Source: an uncultured Raoultella sp.
GTDB lineage: Bacteria > Pseudomonadota > Gammaproteobacteria > Enterobacterales > Enterobacteriaceae
Direction of reading: 5' to 3'
Assembly (NCBI GenBank): GCA_900759445.1
Contig: CAAEVH010000037.1
Coordinates: 62,001 to 126,000, forward strand
DNA: 64,000 nt
In this document: positions 50,382 through 59,519 of the stretch, one piece after another
How positions within the stretch are numbered: the first letter of the stretch is position 1
How the letters are laid out: every line of letters starts with the position of its first letter
Made by a program: the position numbers and the translations under genes
Notes under the pieces: model-generated
Databases searched by the model: none
Seen by the model: only the letters and a program-made list of their open reading frames with translations
What the model was told of the DNA's origin: nothing

Positions 50382-51269
50382 CTAGCTGATATCCACTTTT
50401 TCGATTTTACTTTCCCGGCGCATTGTCAGCGTAGAGCCCATCGAGGCGAGGATAATCGCCCCGAGCGCCAGGGTTTGCGTAAAGGTCAGCGTCTCGCCCA
50501 GAAATATCATGCCCGATAGCGCGGCGAGCGCCGGCTCCATGCTCATCAGCGTGCCGAATGTGCGGGTGGGCATACGGGTGAGGGCAATCATTTCCAGCGA
50601 GTAAGGCAGCGCCGTAGAGAGGACGGCGATGGCCAGTCCCAGCGGCAGCAGCGACCACTGGAACAGCGTGTCGGTTGCCTGCAGCATGCCCAGCGGAACA
50701 AAGACCACGGCGGCAATAAGCGACCCCATTGCCACCGTTGCCGGACCGTGTTCTTCTCCGGCACGCTGGCCGGTCAGAATATAGACGGCCCAGCAGGCCC
50801 CGGCGCCCAGCGCCAGTAGCGCACCGGTCAGATCGACCTGCGCGACGTCTTGCCCCAGCGGCAGCAGAAACCACAGCCCGAGTACGGCGAGGATTACCCA
50901 GACGAAATCGAGCGGACGCCGCGAGCCAAACAGCGCCACCGCCAGCGGCCCGGTGAACTCCAGCGCCACCGCAATCCCCAGCGGAATGCGCTGAATCGAT
51001 AAGTAAAAGAGATAGTTCATTGCCCCCAACGCCAGACCATACAAGAGGAGCGGCAGGCGCTGCTCAGCGGTAAAGCGCAGGCGCCAGGGCTTGAAGATGA
51101 TCACCAGAATCAAGGTGCCTAACGCCAGGCGCAGCGCGGTCACCCCGGGGGCGCCGACCAACGGGAACAGCGATTTCGCCAGCGAAGCGCCGCTCTGGAT
51201 AGAGACCATGGCGATTAAAATGACCAGTATCGGCAGCCATGCCGGTATTTTGCGGGACGAGCCGGGCAT
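50382..51269 (-). CDS. rhtA: RhtA, threonine/homoserine exporter
   Basis: A 295-residue inner-membrane exporter with ten helices in two EamA repeats (about 10-140 and 150-280). It lowers toxic threonine and homoserine pools. It matches E. coli RhtA in length and throughout (SLAKSLFPLVGAPGVTALRL; ALPYSLEMIALTR). Divergent from ompX. Confidence 0.96.
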   Translation of the reverse strand: MPGSSRKIPAWLPILVILIAMVSIQSGASLAKSLFPLVGAPGVTALRLALGTLILVIIFKPWRLRFTAEQRLPLLLYGLALGAMNYLFYLSIQRIPLGIAVALEFTGPLAVALFGSRRPLDFVWVILAVLGLWFLLPLGQDVAQVDLTGALLALGAGACWAVYILTGQRAGEEHGPATVAMGSLIAAVVFVPLGMLQATDTLFQWSLLPLGLAIAVLSTALPYSLEMIALTRMPTRTFGTLMSMEPALAALSGMIFLGETLTFTQTLALGAIILASMGSTLTMRRESKIEKVDIS

Positions 51270-51303
51270 CCTTTCTCCTGTCAGGGTTTGTCAAATGCGG
51301 TAA

Positions 51304-51622
51304 AGGTTCCAGTGTAAATGAATTACCTGGCTACGGTTTATCTATTGTTGAAAAAAACGCGTTCGGGAGGCGTACAATGGGGCGAGACGCGAAGAGAAAT
51401 TAACCTGTTGATTAGGATTAATCTGGATGCACGTGCGGGGCCTTATCGGCCTTAATAGTAGGGTATTCACCAAAAACGGTTGTTTTCCAGTTTGTTATAG
51501 AATTATGGAAACTTTTGGTTACATGAAAAGCTATGTTAGACAGTGTAAAGTCAAAAGAGTTTCCTGAAAGTTTTTGATATATTTAAGACTTAGGACTTAT
51601 TAGAAACACATTTGAGGTGGTT
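51304..51622 (+). promoter_or_regulatory. ompX upstream region
   Basis: This 319-bp gap between rhtA and ompX is A/T-rich toward ompX and carries no gene I can support. A short dyad, GGCC-TTATC-GGCC, lies near 51441-51453. The ompX ribosome site TTTGAGGTGGTT precedes the ATG at 51623. Multiple regulators (for example CpxR, MarA/SoxS-type) control ompX elsewhere; I could not place their sites with confidence. Confidence 0.5.
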
Positions 51623-52132
51623 ATGAATAAAATTGCACGTTTTTCAGCACTGGCCGTTGTTCTGGCTGCATCCGTAGGTACCGCTTTCGCTGCAACTTCT
51701 ACCGTTACCGGTGGTTATGCTCAGAGCGACATGCAGGGTGAAGCTAACAAAGCTGGCGGTTTCAACCTGAAGTACCGTTACGAGCAAGACAATAGCCCGC
51801 TGGGTGTTATCGGTTCTTTCACCTACACCGAAAAAGACCGTACTGAATCTGGCGTATACCAGAAAGGCCAGTACTACGGCATCACCGCAGGTCCGGCTTA
51901 CCGTCTGAACGACTGGGCTAGCATCTACGGCGTAGTGGGTGTCGGTCACGGCAAATTCCAGGACAACAGCTACCCGAACAAGCACGACATGAGCGACTAC
52001 GGTTTCTCTTACGGTGCAGGTATGCAGTTCAACCCGATCGAAAACGTTGCTCTGGACTTCTCCTACGAGCAGTCTCGTATTCGTAACGTTGACGTTGGCA
52101 CCTGGATCGCTGGCGTTGGTTACAGCTTCTAA
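51623..52132 (+). CDS. ompX: OmpX outer-membrane protein
   Basis: A 169-residue eight-stranded beta-barrel: signal peptide of 23 residues (ending TAFA/ATS), alternating strands such as STVTGGYAQSD and GFNLKYRYEQDNSP, and a C-terminal Phe (VGYSF) for BAM recognition. OmpX affects adhesion and serum resistance. The ATG at 51623 is chosen over one at 51617 because it follows GAGGTGGTT and matches known N-termini. Codon use is that of a highly expressed gene. Confidence 0.98.
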   Translation: MNKIARFSALAVVLAASVGTAFAATSTVTGGYAQSDMQGEANKAGGFNLKYRYEQDNSPLGVIGSFTYTEKDRTESGVYQKGQYYGITAGPAYRLNDWASIYGVVGVGHGKFQDNSYPNKHDMSDYGFSYGAGMQFNPIENVALDFSYEQSRIRNVDVGTWIAGVGYSF

Positions 52133-52148
52133 TCGCTTCGGTGATATA

Positions 52149-52181
52149 AAAAATCCGCCTCACTGGGGCGGATTTTTTTTT
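52149..52181 (+). terminator. Intrinsic terminator of ompX
   Basis: ATCCGCC-TCACTG-GGGCGGAT forms a strong stem preceded by A-rich and followed by about nine T residues, 16 bp after the ompX stop. Confidence 0.95.
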
Positions 52182-52241
52182 GCCTGTAACGCGCGGCGTT
52201 CGCCCGGGTTAGCCGCCGCGGTTTCCCGGCGGCGGGCCCTG

Positions 52242-53819
52242 TTAGTGGGTGGTGAACAGATCGGTACCCAGATGGGTATAGTCCACTTTCTGTAGCTGGA
52301 AGTTGGTGATATAGGCCGGCCCGGCGGCTTGTTCAGAGATGAAACGGTAGCGAGGCGTAATCTCGGCGGCGCGGATCCCGGTCCACTGGGAGAAGAACCC
52401 GAGGAAATCGTTGGCAGAGCGCCGTGCTTTAATCACTTTATGCGCTTTATCATCACTGGACATCACCATAAACGGCACCTGGAAATTCTGCTGGTACTTA
52501 TCGTCGTGCGCCAGGTACTGCACCTCTTTACCGCGCTCTTTAAAGGCCAGACCGTGATCGGAAAAATAGGTCATCGAGAAACTTTCGCCGGAATTCTGCA
52601 ACTGATGATAGAGCTTGCCGAGCAGCGTATCGGTTTGCGTCATGCTGTAGAGGTAGCAGGAGGTCTCTTTCGATTGTACAAAGACAGTATATTTTCCCTT
52701 GGTACGATCGCAGGCCTGCGGGTGAGATCCCATCAGATGCAGGACGATCAGCTGCGGCTGGGTCCGCTGCACGGAGAGCACCTGCTCGGTTAGCTTCAAC
52801 AGCTGCTCATCCTGAGTATTTTTGTTGGCCTCAAAGTCGCCATTTTTGAGAAACTGCACCTCATCCGCACGCTTTGCGATGCTGGCTATCGCCGTATCGT
52901 ATTCGCCGATTTGCCCTTGATTGGAAAACCACCATGTCTGGAAGCCGGCACGGTTCGCCAGCGTGACGAAGTTATCCTGGTATTGCGGCTTGCCGTCCAC
53001 CACCCGGTTGAGCGTTAAGCCGAGAGATTTTTGCGTTGAACCGCTGGCGGAAATGTAGTCATTAAACAGATAGCCGTTGACTGAGCTGGCGAACGGCGTG
53101 TTGTCCCAGTGGCCGCCAAAAGCCCCAAGCGCATCGCGGCGCGCGCTCTCTCCGATGACCACGACGTAAAGCTGATATTTGGGTTTGACCGCCAGCACAT
53201 GCCAGCTGTCTTTCATATTGGCCAGCTGAGCCATCCGCGCCTGCTCGTCGAGCACTTCATTATTGTTGACCACCACGTCTTTCACGAAACGGAAGGCGGG
53301 ATAGCCGGTATCAATCACTTTGAAGACGCCGCCCCAGGCCAGATTCTGCACCGGCTGCAGGAAGAAGATGCCGATGCTGAACAACAGCCCCAGCAGCTCC
53401 ATTTTGCTCCACGGTTTACGCTCTTCCCTTTTACGACGTACGGCAATCACGCCCAGCGCAAAAATAAAGACCGCCAGCAGGTAGTTGTACCAGGGAAAGA
53501 TGGTCAGAATTTCCGTGGACTCTTCGACGTTAGTGGCATGCAGCGCCAGCAGAGTGTTGAAGTTGGGGGCGCCATACGCCTGGCCAAACGGGTAATAGAA
53601 GGCGGCAAGCAGCGAGTAGCCTCCCGCCACGACTTTTTGCATCCGCGGGGCATGACGCCACAGCAGATGTAACACGCATGTAAATGCGACGGTGTAGAGC
53701 AGGCTAAATTCATAGCCAAGTGCGAGGTTAATCAGCAGAGACTGGAGAAAATAAAATCCTGTCCACGGGTTAGGGACTAATCCGCGAGCGACCAGCGTTT
53801 CTTTCAGGGTGACATTCAT
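52242..53819 (-). CDS. opgE: OpgE (YbiP), phosphoethanolamine transferase for osmoregulated glucans
   Basis: A 525-residue inner-membrane enzyme of the EptA/sulfatase superfamily: about five N-terminal helices (to about residue 165), then a periplasmic domain with VIGESARRDALGAFGG, the nucleophile region SASGSTQKSL, HLMGSHPQACD and TYFSDHGLAF. E. coli OpgE adds phosphoethanolamine to periplasmic glucans. It lies convergent with ompX. Confidence 0.94.
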   Translation of the reverse strand: MNVTLKETLVARGLVPNPWTGFYFLQSLLINLALGYEFSLLYTVAFTCVLHLLWRHAPRMQKVVAGGYSLLAAFYYPFGQAYGAPNFNTLLALHATNVEESTEILTIFPWYNYLLAVFIFALGVIAVRRKREERKPWSKMELLGLLFSIGIFFLQPVQNLAWGGVFKVIDTGYPAFRFVKDVVVNNNEVLDEQARMAQLANMKDSWHVLAVKPKYQLYVVVIGESARRDALGAFGGHWDNTPFASSVNGYLFNDYISASGSTQKSLGLTLNRVVDGKPQYQDNFVTLANRAGFQTWWFSNQGQIGEYDTAIASIAKRADEVQFLKNGDFEANKNTQDEQLLKLTEQVLSVQRTQPQLIVLHLMGSHPQACDRTKGKYTVFVQSKETSCYLYSMTQTDTLLGKLYHQLQNSGESFSMTYFSDHGLAFKERGKEVQYLAHDDKYQQNFQVPFMVMSSDDKAHKVIKARRSANDFLGFFSQWTGIRAAEITPRYRFISEQAAGPAYITNFQLQKVDYTHLGTDLFTTH

Positions 53820-54088
53820 AGTAATTAATCAAAAAGACGCCATGTGCATCCCCTGGCATCAAGGGGTAAAACCTGCTGGACAGTGCCTGAAGAGGGTCTC
53901 TGCGAGCCGCAGTAGTGGCAGGGCTGACAAAAGATAGGGCTTGCAAATGATAAGGTCAACCGGACATAACGGATTGTTTTGAGAGAAAGCTTACAAAACT
54001 TGAAAAAAGCGGCGAGAACGTGGCGAAACGGGTCAGTTTGACAGGGTATTGTGACGGAAAAATGAAGCGGCGTACCGCGACGCCGCAT
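53820..54088. other. Intergenic region between opgE and mntS
   Basis: A 269-bp stretch with the opgE leader and the end of mntS. A small hairpin, CCCCT...AGGGG, lies near 53850-53868. In E. coli the RybA small RNA overlaps mntS, but I could not delimit an RNA here. Nothing else is supported. Confidence 0.4.
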
Positions 54089-54214
54089 TTAGTGATGGGG
54101 TTTTTCCTGGCGATTCTTGCCGTTCATCATGTCGCACAGCATGTTAATCAGCATTAAGCGGACTTTAAAAGGAGAATGAGTAAACACGCGTAAGCACCTC
54201 TTGAATTCGTTCAT
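54089..54214 (-). CDS. mntS: MntS, small manganese-responsive protein
   Basis: A 41-residue protein starting MNEFKRCLRVFTHSPFKVRL, almost the same as E. coli MntS at the N-terminus (42 residues there), with a short hydrophobic middle and polar tail. MntS raises intracellular Mn2+, probably by blocking the exporter MntP. A strong ribosome site (AGGAGGTCCC) precedes ATG. Divergent from mntR, with MntR-type operators in between. It is shorter than usual gene-calling limits. Confidence 0.95.
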   Translation of the reverse strand: MNEFKRCLRVFTHSPFKVRLMLINMLCDMMNGKNRQEKPHH

Positions 54215-54254
54215 GGGACCTCCTGTAATTTCGCCCTTCGCTCCTTGAAGGATG

Positions 54255-54288
54255 TCTGTATTACATACAGATATAGCACAGGCTATAT
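54255..54288. promoter_or_regulatory. Two palindromes in the mntS-mntR region (MntR operator candidates)
   Basis: TCTGTAT-TAC-ATACAGA (54255-54271) and ATATAGC-ACAG-GCTATAT (54271-54288) are adjacent perfect dyads. The second resembles the E. coli mntS/mntH MntR box (TATAGC...GCTATA); it is followed by TATAGCTATGGCTA. They lie 41-74 bp upstream of mntS. Mn-MntR repression is inferred. Confidence 0.75.
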
Positions 54289-54395
54289 TTTATAGCTATG
54301 GCTAAAACGTTAATTTTTTGTGCTACGGGCCCAATCATTTACAATGGGGATCTTTTGAGATGATGCTTGATGCGTCACACGTATGAGGAAGCACA

Positions 54396-54869
54396 ATGAA
54401 CCGTCGCGCCGGAAGACCTATAACAAAAAAAGTGACGCAGCTTGTTAATGTTGAAGAACACGTTGAGGGGTTTCGCCAGGTACGCGAAGCTCACCGCCGG
54501 GAGCTGATTGACGACTACGTCGAATTGATTTCAGATCTGATTCGCGAAGTGGGAGAGGCGCGTCAGGTTGATATGGCCGCGCGTCTGGGGGTCTCCCAGC
54601 CAACGGTGGCCAAAATGTTAAAACGCCTGGCCAGCGTCGGACTGATTGAGCAGATCCCATGGCGCGGGGTCTTTTTAACTCCGGAAGGCGAGAAGCTGGC
54701 GCATGAGAGCCGCGAACGCCACCAGATCGTCGAGAATTTCTTACTGGTTCTGGGCGTGAGTCCGGAGATAGCCCGTCGTGACGCGGAGGGGATGGAACAT
54801 CACGTCAGTGAAGAGACGCTGGCGGCATTTAATCAGTTCACCCTTAAATACGGGCAGCAAGGAGAATGA
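54396..54869 (+). CDS. mntR: MntR, manganese-dependent transcriptional regulator
   Basis: A 157-residue DtxR-family repressor: winged helix about residues 30-95 ([20 protein letters not shown]), then a metal-binding/dimerisation helix region with [18 protein letters not shown] and GMEHHVSEE. With Mn2+ it represses mntS and mntH and activates mntP in E. coli. It overlaps ybiR by 4 bases, suggesting co-transcription. Confidence 0.97.
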   Translation: MNRRAGRPITKKVTQLVNVEEHVEGFRQVREAHRRELIDDYVELISDLIREVGEARQVDMAARLGVSQPTVAKMLKRLASVGLIEQIPWRGVFLTPEGEKLAHESRERHQIVENFLLVLGVSPEIARRDAEGMEHHVSEETLAAFNQFTLKYGQQGE

Positions 54870-55978
54870 ATCTTCCCTTTGTTCACTCCCTGGCTCGCGA
54901 TCGTTTTCTGCATTTACTGTTGATCATCGCCTGCGGGTTAAGTTTCTTTGTCCCGTTTGCGCCCAAAAGCTGGCCCCAGGCTATCGACTGGCACACGATC
55001 ATCACCCTGAGCGGCTTGATGCTGCTGACGAAAGGGATTGAACTGAGCGGCTACTTTGATGTGCTTGGCCGCAAAATGGCGCGTCGGTTTGCCACCGAGC
55101 GTCAGCTGGCCATTTTTATGGTCCTTGCGGCGGCGCTGCTCTCGACGTTTCTGACCAATGATGTGGCGCTGTTTATCGTCGTACCGCTCACGCTGACGTT
55201 GAAAAAATGGTGCGCGATACCGGTTAACCGGCTGATTATTTTCGAGGCGCTGGCGGTCAACGCCGGATCCTTGTTAACACCTATCGGTAATCCTCAAAAT
55301 ATCCTGCTGTGGGGGCGATCCGGCCTCAGCTTCCTTGGGTTTATCGGGCAAATGCTGCCGCTGGCGGCGGCGATGATGTTGACGCTGCTGGTACTGTGCT
55401 GGTGCTGTTTCTCCGCCACCCGTCTGCACTTTCAAAGCGCGGACCGGGCGCCATCGTGGCAGCCGAAGCTGGTGTGGGGCTGTCTGGCGTTTTATCTGAT
55501 CTTCCTGACGGCTTTGGAAATGAAGCTTGAACTGTGGGGGCTGGGGCTGATTATTCTCGGCTTTCTGCTGCTGGCGCGGGCGGTGATTATCCATGTGGAC
55601 TGGTCGCTGCTGCTGGTGTTTATGGTGATGTTTATTGACGTTCATCTGTTGACGCAACTTCCCGCGCTGCATCAGGTTTTAAGCGGGGTGGGCCAGCTTT
55701 CTGCCGGCGGCTTGTGGCTGTCGACGATTGGCCTGTCGCAGTTCATCAGTAACGTACCGGCCACCATTCTACTGCTCAACTATGTTCCTCCTTCGACGCT
55801 GCTGGCCTGGGCGGTCAACGTCGGCGGCTTTGGCCTGCTTCCCGGCTCGCTGGCTAATTTAATTGCCCTGCGTATGGCATCAGATCGCCGCATCTGGTGG
55901 CGCTTCCATCTTTACTCTCTGCCGCTGCTGCTGTGGGCGGCGCTGGTCGGCTACGCCTTGCTGCTATTCATCGCCTGA
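54866..55978 (+). CDS. ybiR: YbiR, putative ion transporter (ArsB/NhaD superfamily)
   Basis: A 370-residue membrane protein with about ten helices. [19 protein letters not shown] and [15 protein letters not shown] are the twin re-entrant motifs of the anion/Na+ transporter superfamily. The substrate is unknown. Coupling to mntR through an ATGA overlap hints at a metal-related role. Confidence 0.93.
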   Translation: MNLPFVHSLARDRFLHLLLIIACGLSFFVPFAPKSWPQAIDWHTIITLSGLMLLTKGIELSGYFDVLGRKMARRFATERQLAIFMVLAAALLSTFLTNDVALFIVVPLTLTLKKWCAIPVNRLIIFEALAVNAGSLLTPIGNPQNILLWGRSGLSFLGFIGQMLPLAAAMMLTLLVLCWCCFSATRLHFQSADRAPSWQPKLVWGCLAFYLIFLTALEMKLELWGLGLIILGFLLLARAVIIHVDWSLLLVFMVMFIDVHLLTQLPALHQVLSGVGQLSAGGLWLSTIGLSQFISNVPATILLLNYVPPSTLLAWAVNVGGFGLLPGSLANLIALRMASDRRIWWRFHLYSLPLLLWAALVGYALLLFIA

Positions 55979-56085
55979 TTTTCAGAGGATTGGGCAAGAA
56001 ACAGACAGAATCACCCCATTCGCCGGTTCCGCCGCGGGCGTATAACGTTAACGCTGAGGTTTAATATCCTGATGAGGAGAGTCCA

Positions 56086-57126
56086 ATGCGTTATCAAAAA
56101 CTCGGAAACACCGGTCTGTTTGTCTCCCGACTGTGCCTGGGCACCATGACCTTTGGCGGCGAAGGCGGCATGTGGGGCAAAATTGGTCAGTTGCGCCAGG
56201 CTGAGGCCGAACAGCTGGTGGGCAGTGCGCTGGATGCGGGCATTAACTTTATCGACACCGCAGATGTCTATTCTGAAGGCCGTTCGGAAATGTTAACCGG
56301 CCAGGCGCTAAAAAACCTGAAGGTTCCGCGCGAGAACGTGGTGGTGGCTACCAAAGTCTTTGGCGAAACCGGTACGGCCGGCGTCAATTCCCGCGGCAGT
56401 TCGCGTTTTCATATCATGGAGAGCGTCAAAGAGAGTCTGCGACGGCTGCAGCTCGATCACATCGATCTTTATCAGCTCCACGGTTTCGATCCGGCAACGC
56501 CCATCGAGGAGACGCTCTACGCGCTGGATAATCTGGTGCAGCAGGGACATGTTCGCTACATCGGTGTGTCAAACTGGGCGGCCTGGCAAATCGTGAAAGC
56601 GCTGGGGATTTCCGCGCGTCTGGGGCTGTCGCGCTTCGCTTCCCTACAGGCTTACTACACGATCGCCGGGCGCGATCTGGAGCGAGAGCTGATTCCGATG
56701 ATGCAGAGTGAAGGGGTCGGTTTGATGGTCTGGAGTCCGCTGGCCGGCGGTCTGCTGAGCGGGAAATACGATCGTGAGGGTCAGACTGCCGAGGGCGGCC
56801 GCCGGCAGGCGTTTGATTTCCCGCCGGTAAATAAAGATCGCGCTTTCGACTGCATCGATGTCATGCGCGTCATTGCGGAGGCCAAAGGTGTTTCGGTCGC
56901 GCAGATTGCTCTTGCCTGGCTGCTGCATCAGTCTGCGGTCAGCAGCGTGATTATCGGCGCCAAACGTCCCGAGCAGCTGGCGGACAACCTCGCCGCCGTC
57001 GATATTCAACTGAGCGAGGTGGAGCTGGCCCAGCTGGATGCCGTCAGCGCACTGCCGCGCGAATACCCCGGCTGGATGCTGGAGCGTCAGGGCGAATATC
57101 GCCGCGATCAGCTCGCACAGCAATAA
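56086..57126 (+). CDS. Aldo/keto reductase
   Basis: A 346-residue NADPH-dependent AKR-fold oxidoreductase. The catalytic tetrad lies in FIDTADVYSEGRSE (Asp, Tyr), VVVATKV (Lys) and LYQLHGFD (His); GVSNWAAWQIVKAL and VIIGAKRPEQL are cofactor segments. The substrate is unknown. The gene is not at this site in E. coli K-12 and is one of three accessory genes between ybiR and ldtB. It has a GAGGAGAGTCCA ribosome site. Confidence 0.93.
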   Translation: MRYQKLGNTGLFVSRLCLGTMTFGGEGGMWGKIGQLRQAEAEQLVGSALDAGINFIDTADVYSEGRSEMLTGQALKNLKVPRENVVVATKVFGETGTAGVNSRGSSRFHIMESVKESLRRLQLDHIDLYQLHGFDPATPIEETLYALDNLVQQGHVRYIGVSNWAAWQIVKALGISARLGLSRFASLQAYYTIAGRDLERELIPMMQSEGVGLMVWSPLAGGLLSGKYDREGQTAEGGRRQAFDFPPVNKDRAFDCIDVMRVIAEAKGVSVAQIALAWLLHQSAVSSVIIGAKRPEQLADNLAAVDIQLSEVELAQLDAVSALPREYPGWMLERQGEYRRDQLAQQ

Positions 57127-57145
57127 ATACAGGTCGCTCTGTCTG

Positions 57146-57180
57146 GCCGGATCGGTGCCCCCGATCCGGCTTTTTTATTT
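57146..57180 (+). terminator. Intrinsic terminator of the aldo/keto reductase gene
   Basis: GCCGGATCGG and CCGATCCGGC form a perfect 10-bp stem with a 5-base loop, followed by TTTTTTATTT. Confidence 0.95.
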
Positions 57181-57235
57181 GCTGCGCTCACAAAAAACGA
57201 TCCTTTGTTTTGCCTGGGCGATGAATATCGTTTAT

Positions 57236-57268
57236 ATGACTAGTCATGAAATTTAAATGACTAGTCAT
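57236..57268. promoter_or_regulatory. Twin 12-bp palindromic operators upstream of the glucosidase gene
   Basis: ATGACTAGTCAT occurs twice, at 57236-57247 and 57257-57268, each a perfect palindrome. Centres are 21 bp apart, two helical turns, so two dimers would bind the same DNA face. The second copy ends 13 bp before the ATG. The size and symmetry suit a GntR/UTRA repressor, and the gntR gene just downstream is the obvious candidate. Confidence 0.85.
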
Positions 57269-57281
57269 ATAGGGGCGTGAG

Positions 57282-58658
57282 ATGAACAATAGACTACCGG
57301 CGGACTTTTTGTGGGGGAATTCGGTCTCCAGCATGCAAACGGAAGGGGCCTGGAATGAAGGGGGAAAGGGGATGTCGGTGTACGACATTCGCGAGCCTGC
57401 TGAATTCGCCTCCGACTGGAAAGTCGCCACGGACTCTTACCATCGTTACCGGGAAGATTTCGATCTGATGCAGGATCTGGGGATGAACTGCTATCGCTTC
57501 CAGATTGCCTGGAGTCGGGTGTGTCCGCTGGGCGACGGCGAATTTAATGAAGAGGGGATCGCCTTCTACCACCAGTTTATTGATGAACTGATCGCCCGCG
57601 GTATTGAGCCGATGATCTGCCTGTATCATTTCGATATGCCGCTTTCACTGGCGGAACGCTATAACGGTTTCACCGACCGTCGCGTGATGGAGGCCTTTAT
57701 TCGTTACGGACAGAAGATGATCGCCTGCTACGGCGATAAGGTGAAGTACTGGCTGACCTTCAACGAGCAGAATCTCTACCATATGCCGGAGGCGTTCCTC
57801 ATTACGGGCTATCTGCGCGGTGAGAAAACCCTGCGCGAGCTGTACCAGATCCAGCACCACGTGATGATGGCCCATGTTCACCTGACCGACTATCTGCATC
57901 GGGAGAAACCGCACTGCCTGATGGGCGGCATGCTGGCGCACGCGCTGGTCTATCCGGCGACCTGTAAGCCGCGCGATATTCTCTGCGCCCAGCAGCTTGA
58001 TGAGTTCTTTAACCAGAATCTGCTCCGCGCCTTTGCCGGTGAAGGCTACAGCCCGGAAGTCATGCACTTCGTGGCGCGGGAAGGTTTTAGCGAGATCTAT
58101 CGGCAAGAGGATCTGGCGCTGATGGCGACGGTAAAAGTCGACTATCTGGCCTTCAGCTACTATGCCAGCCGGACTCTGGACAGCGATCCCGTTCCTCCCG
58201 GTACGCCGGTGAACAACTATATGCTGTTCGGTGATAAACCGAATAGCTGGCTGAAAGCGACGGAATGGAACTGGCAGATTGACCCGCTCGGTTTCCGCAT
58301 GATCATCACGCGCTACTACAACGACTGGCGTTTGCCGGTATTCCCGATTGAAAACGGCATTGGCGTCATTGAATCATGGGATGGTGAGACGCCGGTGGCC
58401 GATGATTACCGTATTGCCTATCATCGCGATCATATCAACGCCATGAAAGAGGCGATATTTGAAGATGGTGCGCAGGTGATGGGCTACCTCGGCTGGGGAC
58501 TGATTGATATCCTCAGTTCTCAGGGCGATATGCGTAAGCGCTACGGCGTGGTGTATGTGAATCGCGAAAACCACGATCTGAAAGACCTTAAGCGCGTGCC
58601 GAAGAAAAGCTACGCCTGGTTAAAGCAGGCTATTCGCAGCAATGGTGCACAGATGTAG
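57282..58658 (+). CDS. GH1 6-phospho-beta-glucosidase-like hydrolase
   Basis: A 458-residue family-1 glycoside hydrolase: N-terminal PADFLWGNSVSSMQTEGAWNEGG, acid/base Glu in LTFNEQN, nucleophile Glu in IENGIG (usual TENG with Ile for Thr). The late motif LSSQGDMRKRYGVVYV has the Ser-Lys-Tyr pattern that binds 6-phospho sugars. It should cleave a phosphorylated beta-glucoside imported by a PTS, but no PTS gene is adjacent. Starts 13 bp after the twin operators, with a GGGGCGTGAG site. Confidence 0.92.
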   Translation: MNNRLPADFLWGNSVSSMQTEGAWNEGGKGMSVYDIREPAEFASDWKVATDSYHRYREDFDLMQDLGMNCYRFQIAWSRVCPLGDGEFNEEGIAFYHQFIDELIARGIEPMICLYHFDMPLSLAERYNGFTDRRVMEAFIRYGQKMIACYGDKVKYWLTFNEQNLYHMPEAFLITGYLRGEKTLRELYQIQHHVMMAHVHLTDYLHREKPHCLMGGMLAHALVYPATCKPRDILCAQQLDEFFNQNLLRAFAGEGYSPEVMHFVAREGFSEIYRQEDLALMATVKVDYLAFSYYASRTLDSDPVPPGTPVNNYMLFGDKPNSWLKATEWNWQIDPLGFRMIITRYYNDWRLPVFPIENGIGVIESWDGETPVADDYRIAYHRDHINAMKEAIFEDGAQVMGYLGWGLIDILSSQGDMRKRYGVVYVNRENHDLKDLKRVPKKSYAWLKQAIRSNGAQM

Positions 58659-58753
58659 CGGAGCGAGCGGCGGGCGTTTGGTGTATTCTTAGGCCCGCCA
58701 GCACTGGTGCAACAGAGTACATCCAGAGACAACCATCATAAAAAGGACGGGGA

Positions 58754-59470
58754 ATGACGGCGAAGTATCTTTCGATCGCGCGGGAAATAAAAAAACGCAT
58801 TATCAGCCAGCAGTACCCCGCCAGCGCCCCGTTACCCGACCAGTTTGCGCTGGCGGCGGAATTTAACACCAGCAGGATGACCATCCAGCAGGCGATGCGC
58901 CAGCTTATTGTCGAGGGGCTTATCTATACCCGCAAAGGGCAGGGTACCTTCGTGCGTAAGAACTTTCTGCAGCTCTCGCAGTGGGAACTGCCGGGTAGCG
59001 ATTACTTCGGCGCCACCAAAACCTGGGAGCATCTGGGGGAAGTGACCAGTCAGGTTATCCGCTTTGAACTGCGCTTTGCCACGGAAAAAGAGCAAACCTC
59101 GCTGCTTATCGACGCCGATGCCCCAGTCTATGATTTTGTCCGCCTGCGGGTGCTCAATGGCGAACCGGTCTCGCTGGATATGACGGTGATGCCCGTGGCG
59201 CTGGTGCCGGGGCTGAATAAAACGCATCTGGAAAGTTCGGTGTTTCGCTACGTGCAGGAGACGCTGGGGCTGAAGCTGATGGGCTCGTATCGCGTGGTGC
59301 GGGCGATGAAGCCGGATGCGCTGGACCAGCTGCACCTCAACTGCGGCGAGAGTGACCCGGTGCTGGAAGTCGAGCAGGTTATCTATCTGGAAGACGGGAC
59401 GCCGCTGGAGTATGCCCGCTGCCACTATCGCTACGATCATGGCGGCATTATCCTGGTCAATAACGGATAA
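58754..59470 (+). CDS. GntR/UTRA-family regulator, probable repressor of the glucosidase gene
   Basis: A 238-residue regulator: winged helix about residues 5-70 (LPDQFALAAEFNTSRMTIQQ) and UTRA sensing domain about 90-235. UTRA regulators commonly sense phosphorylated sugars, which fits the neighbouring 6-phospho-beta-glucosidase gene. The twin-palindrome operator is not repeated before this gene, so strong autoregulation is not indicated. An AAAGGACGGGGA site precedes ATG. Confidence 0.92.
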   Translation: MTAKYLSIAREIKKRIISQQYPASAPLPDQFALAAEFNTSRMTIQQAMRQLIVEGLIYTRKGQGTFVRKNFLQLSQWELPGSDYFGATKTWEHLGEVTSQVIRFELRFATEKEQTSLLIDADAPVYDFVRLRVLNGEPVSLDMTVMPVALVPGLNKTHLESSVFRYVQETLGLKLMGSYRVVRAMKPDALDQLHLNCGESDPVLEVEQVIYLEDGTPLEYARCHYRYDHGGIILVNNG

Positions 59471-59500
59471 AAAAAGGCGGGCACCGGGCCCGCCTTTTTC
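59468..59500. terminator. Bidirectional terminator between the gntR gene and ldtB
   Basis: AAAAAA-GGCGGGC-ACCGG-GCCCGCC-TTTTT has A and T runs on both sides of a 7-bp GC stem, so it can end both converging transcripts. Confidence 0.95.
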
Positions 59501-59519
59501 ATACTGTTACGTCAGAAGA

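Noticed and set aside
53825..54088. 87-codon minus-strand frame between opgE and mntS
   Set aside because: Cys/His-rich random-looking composition, no ribosome site and no conserved feature; it lies in the opgE leader.
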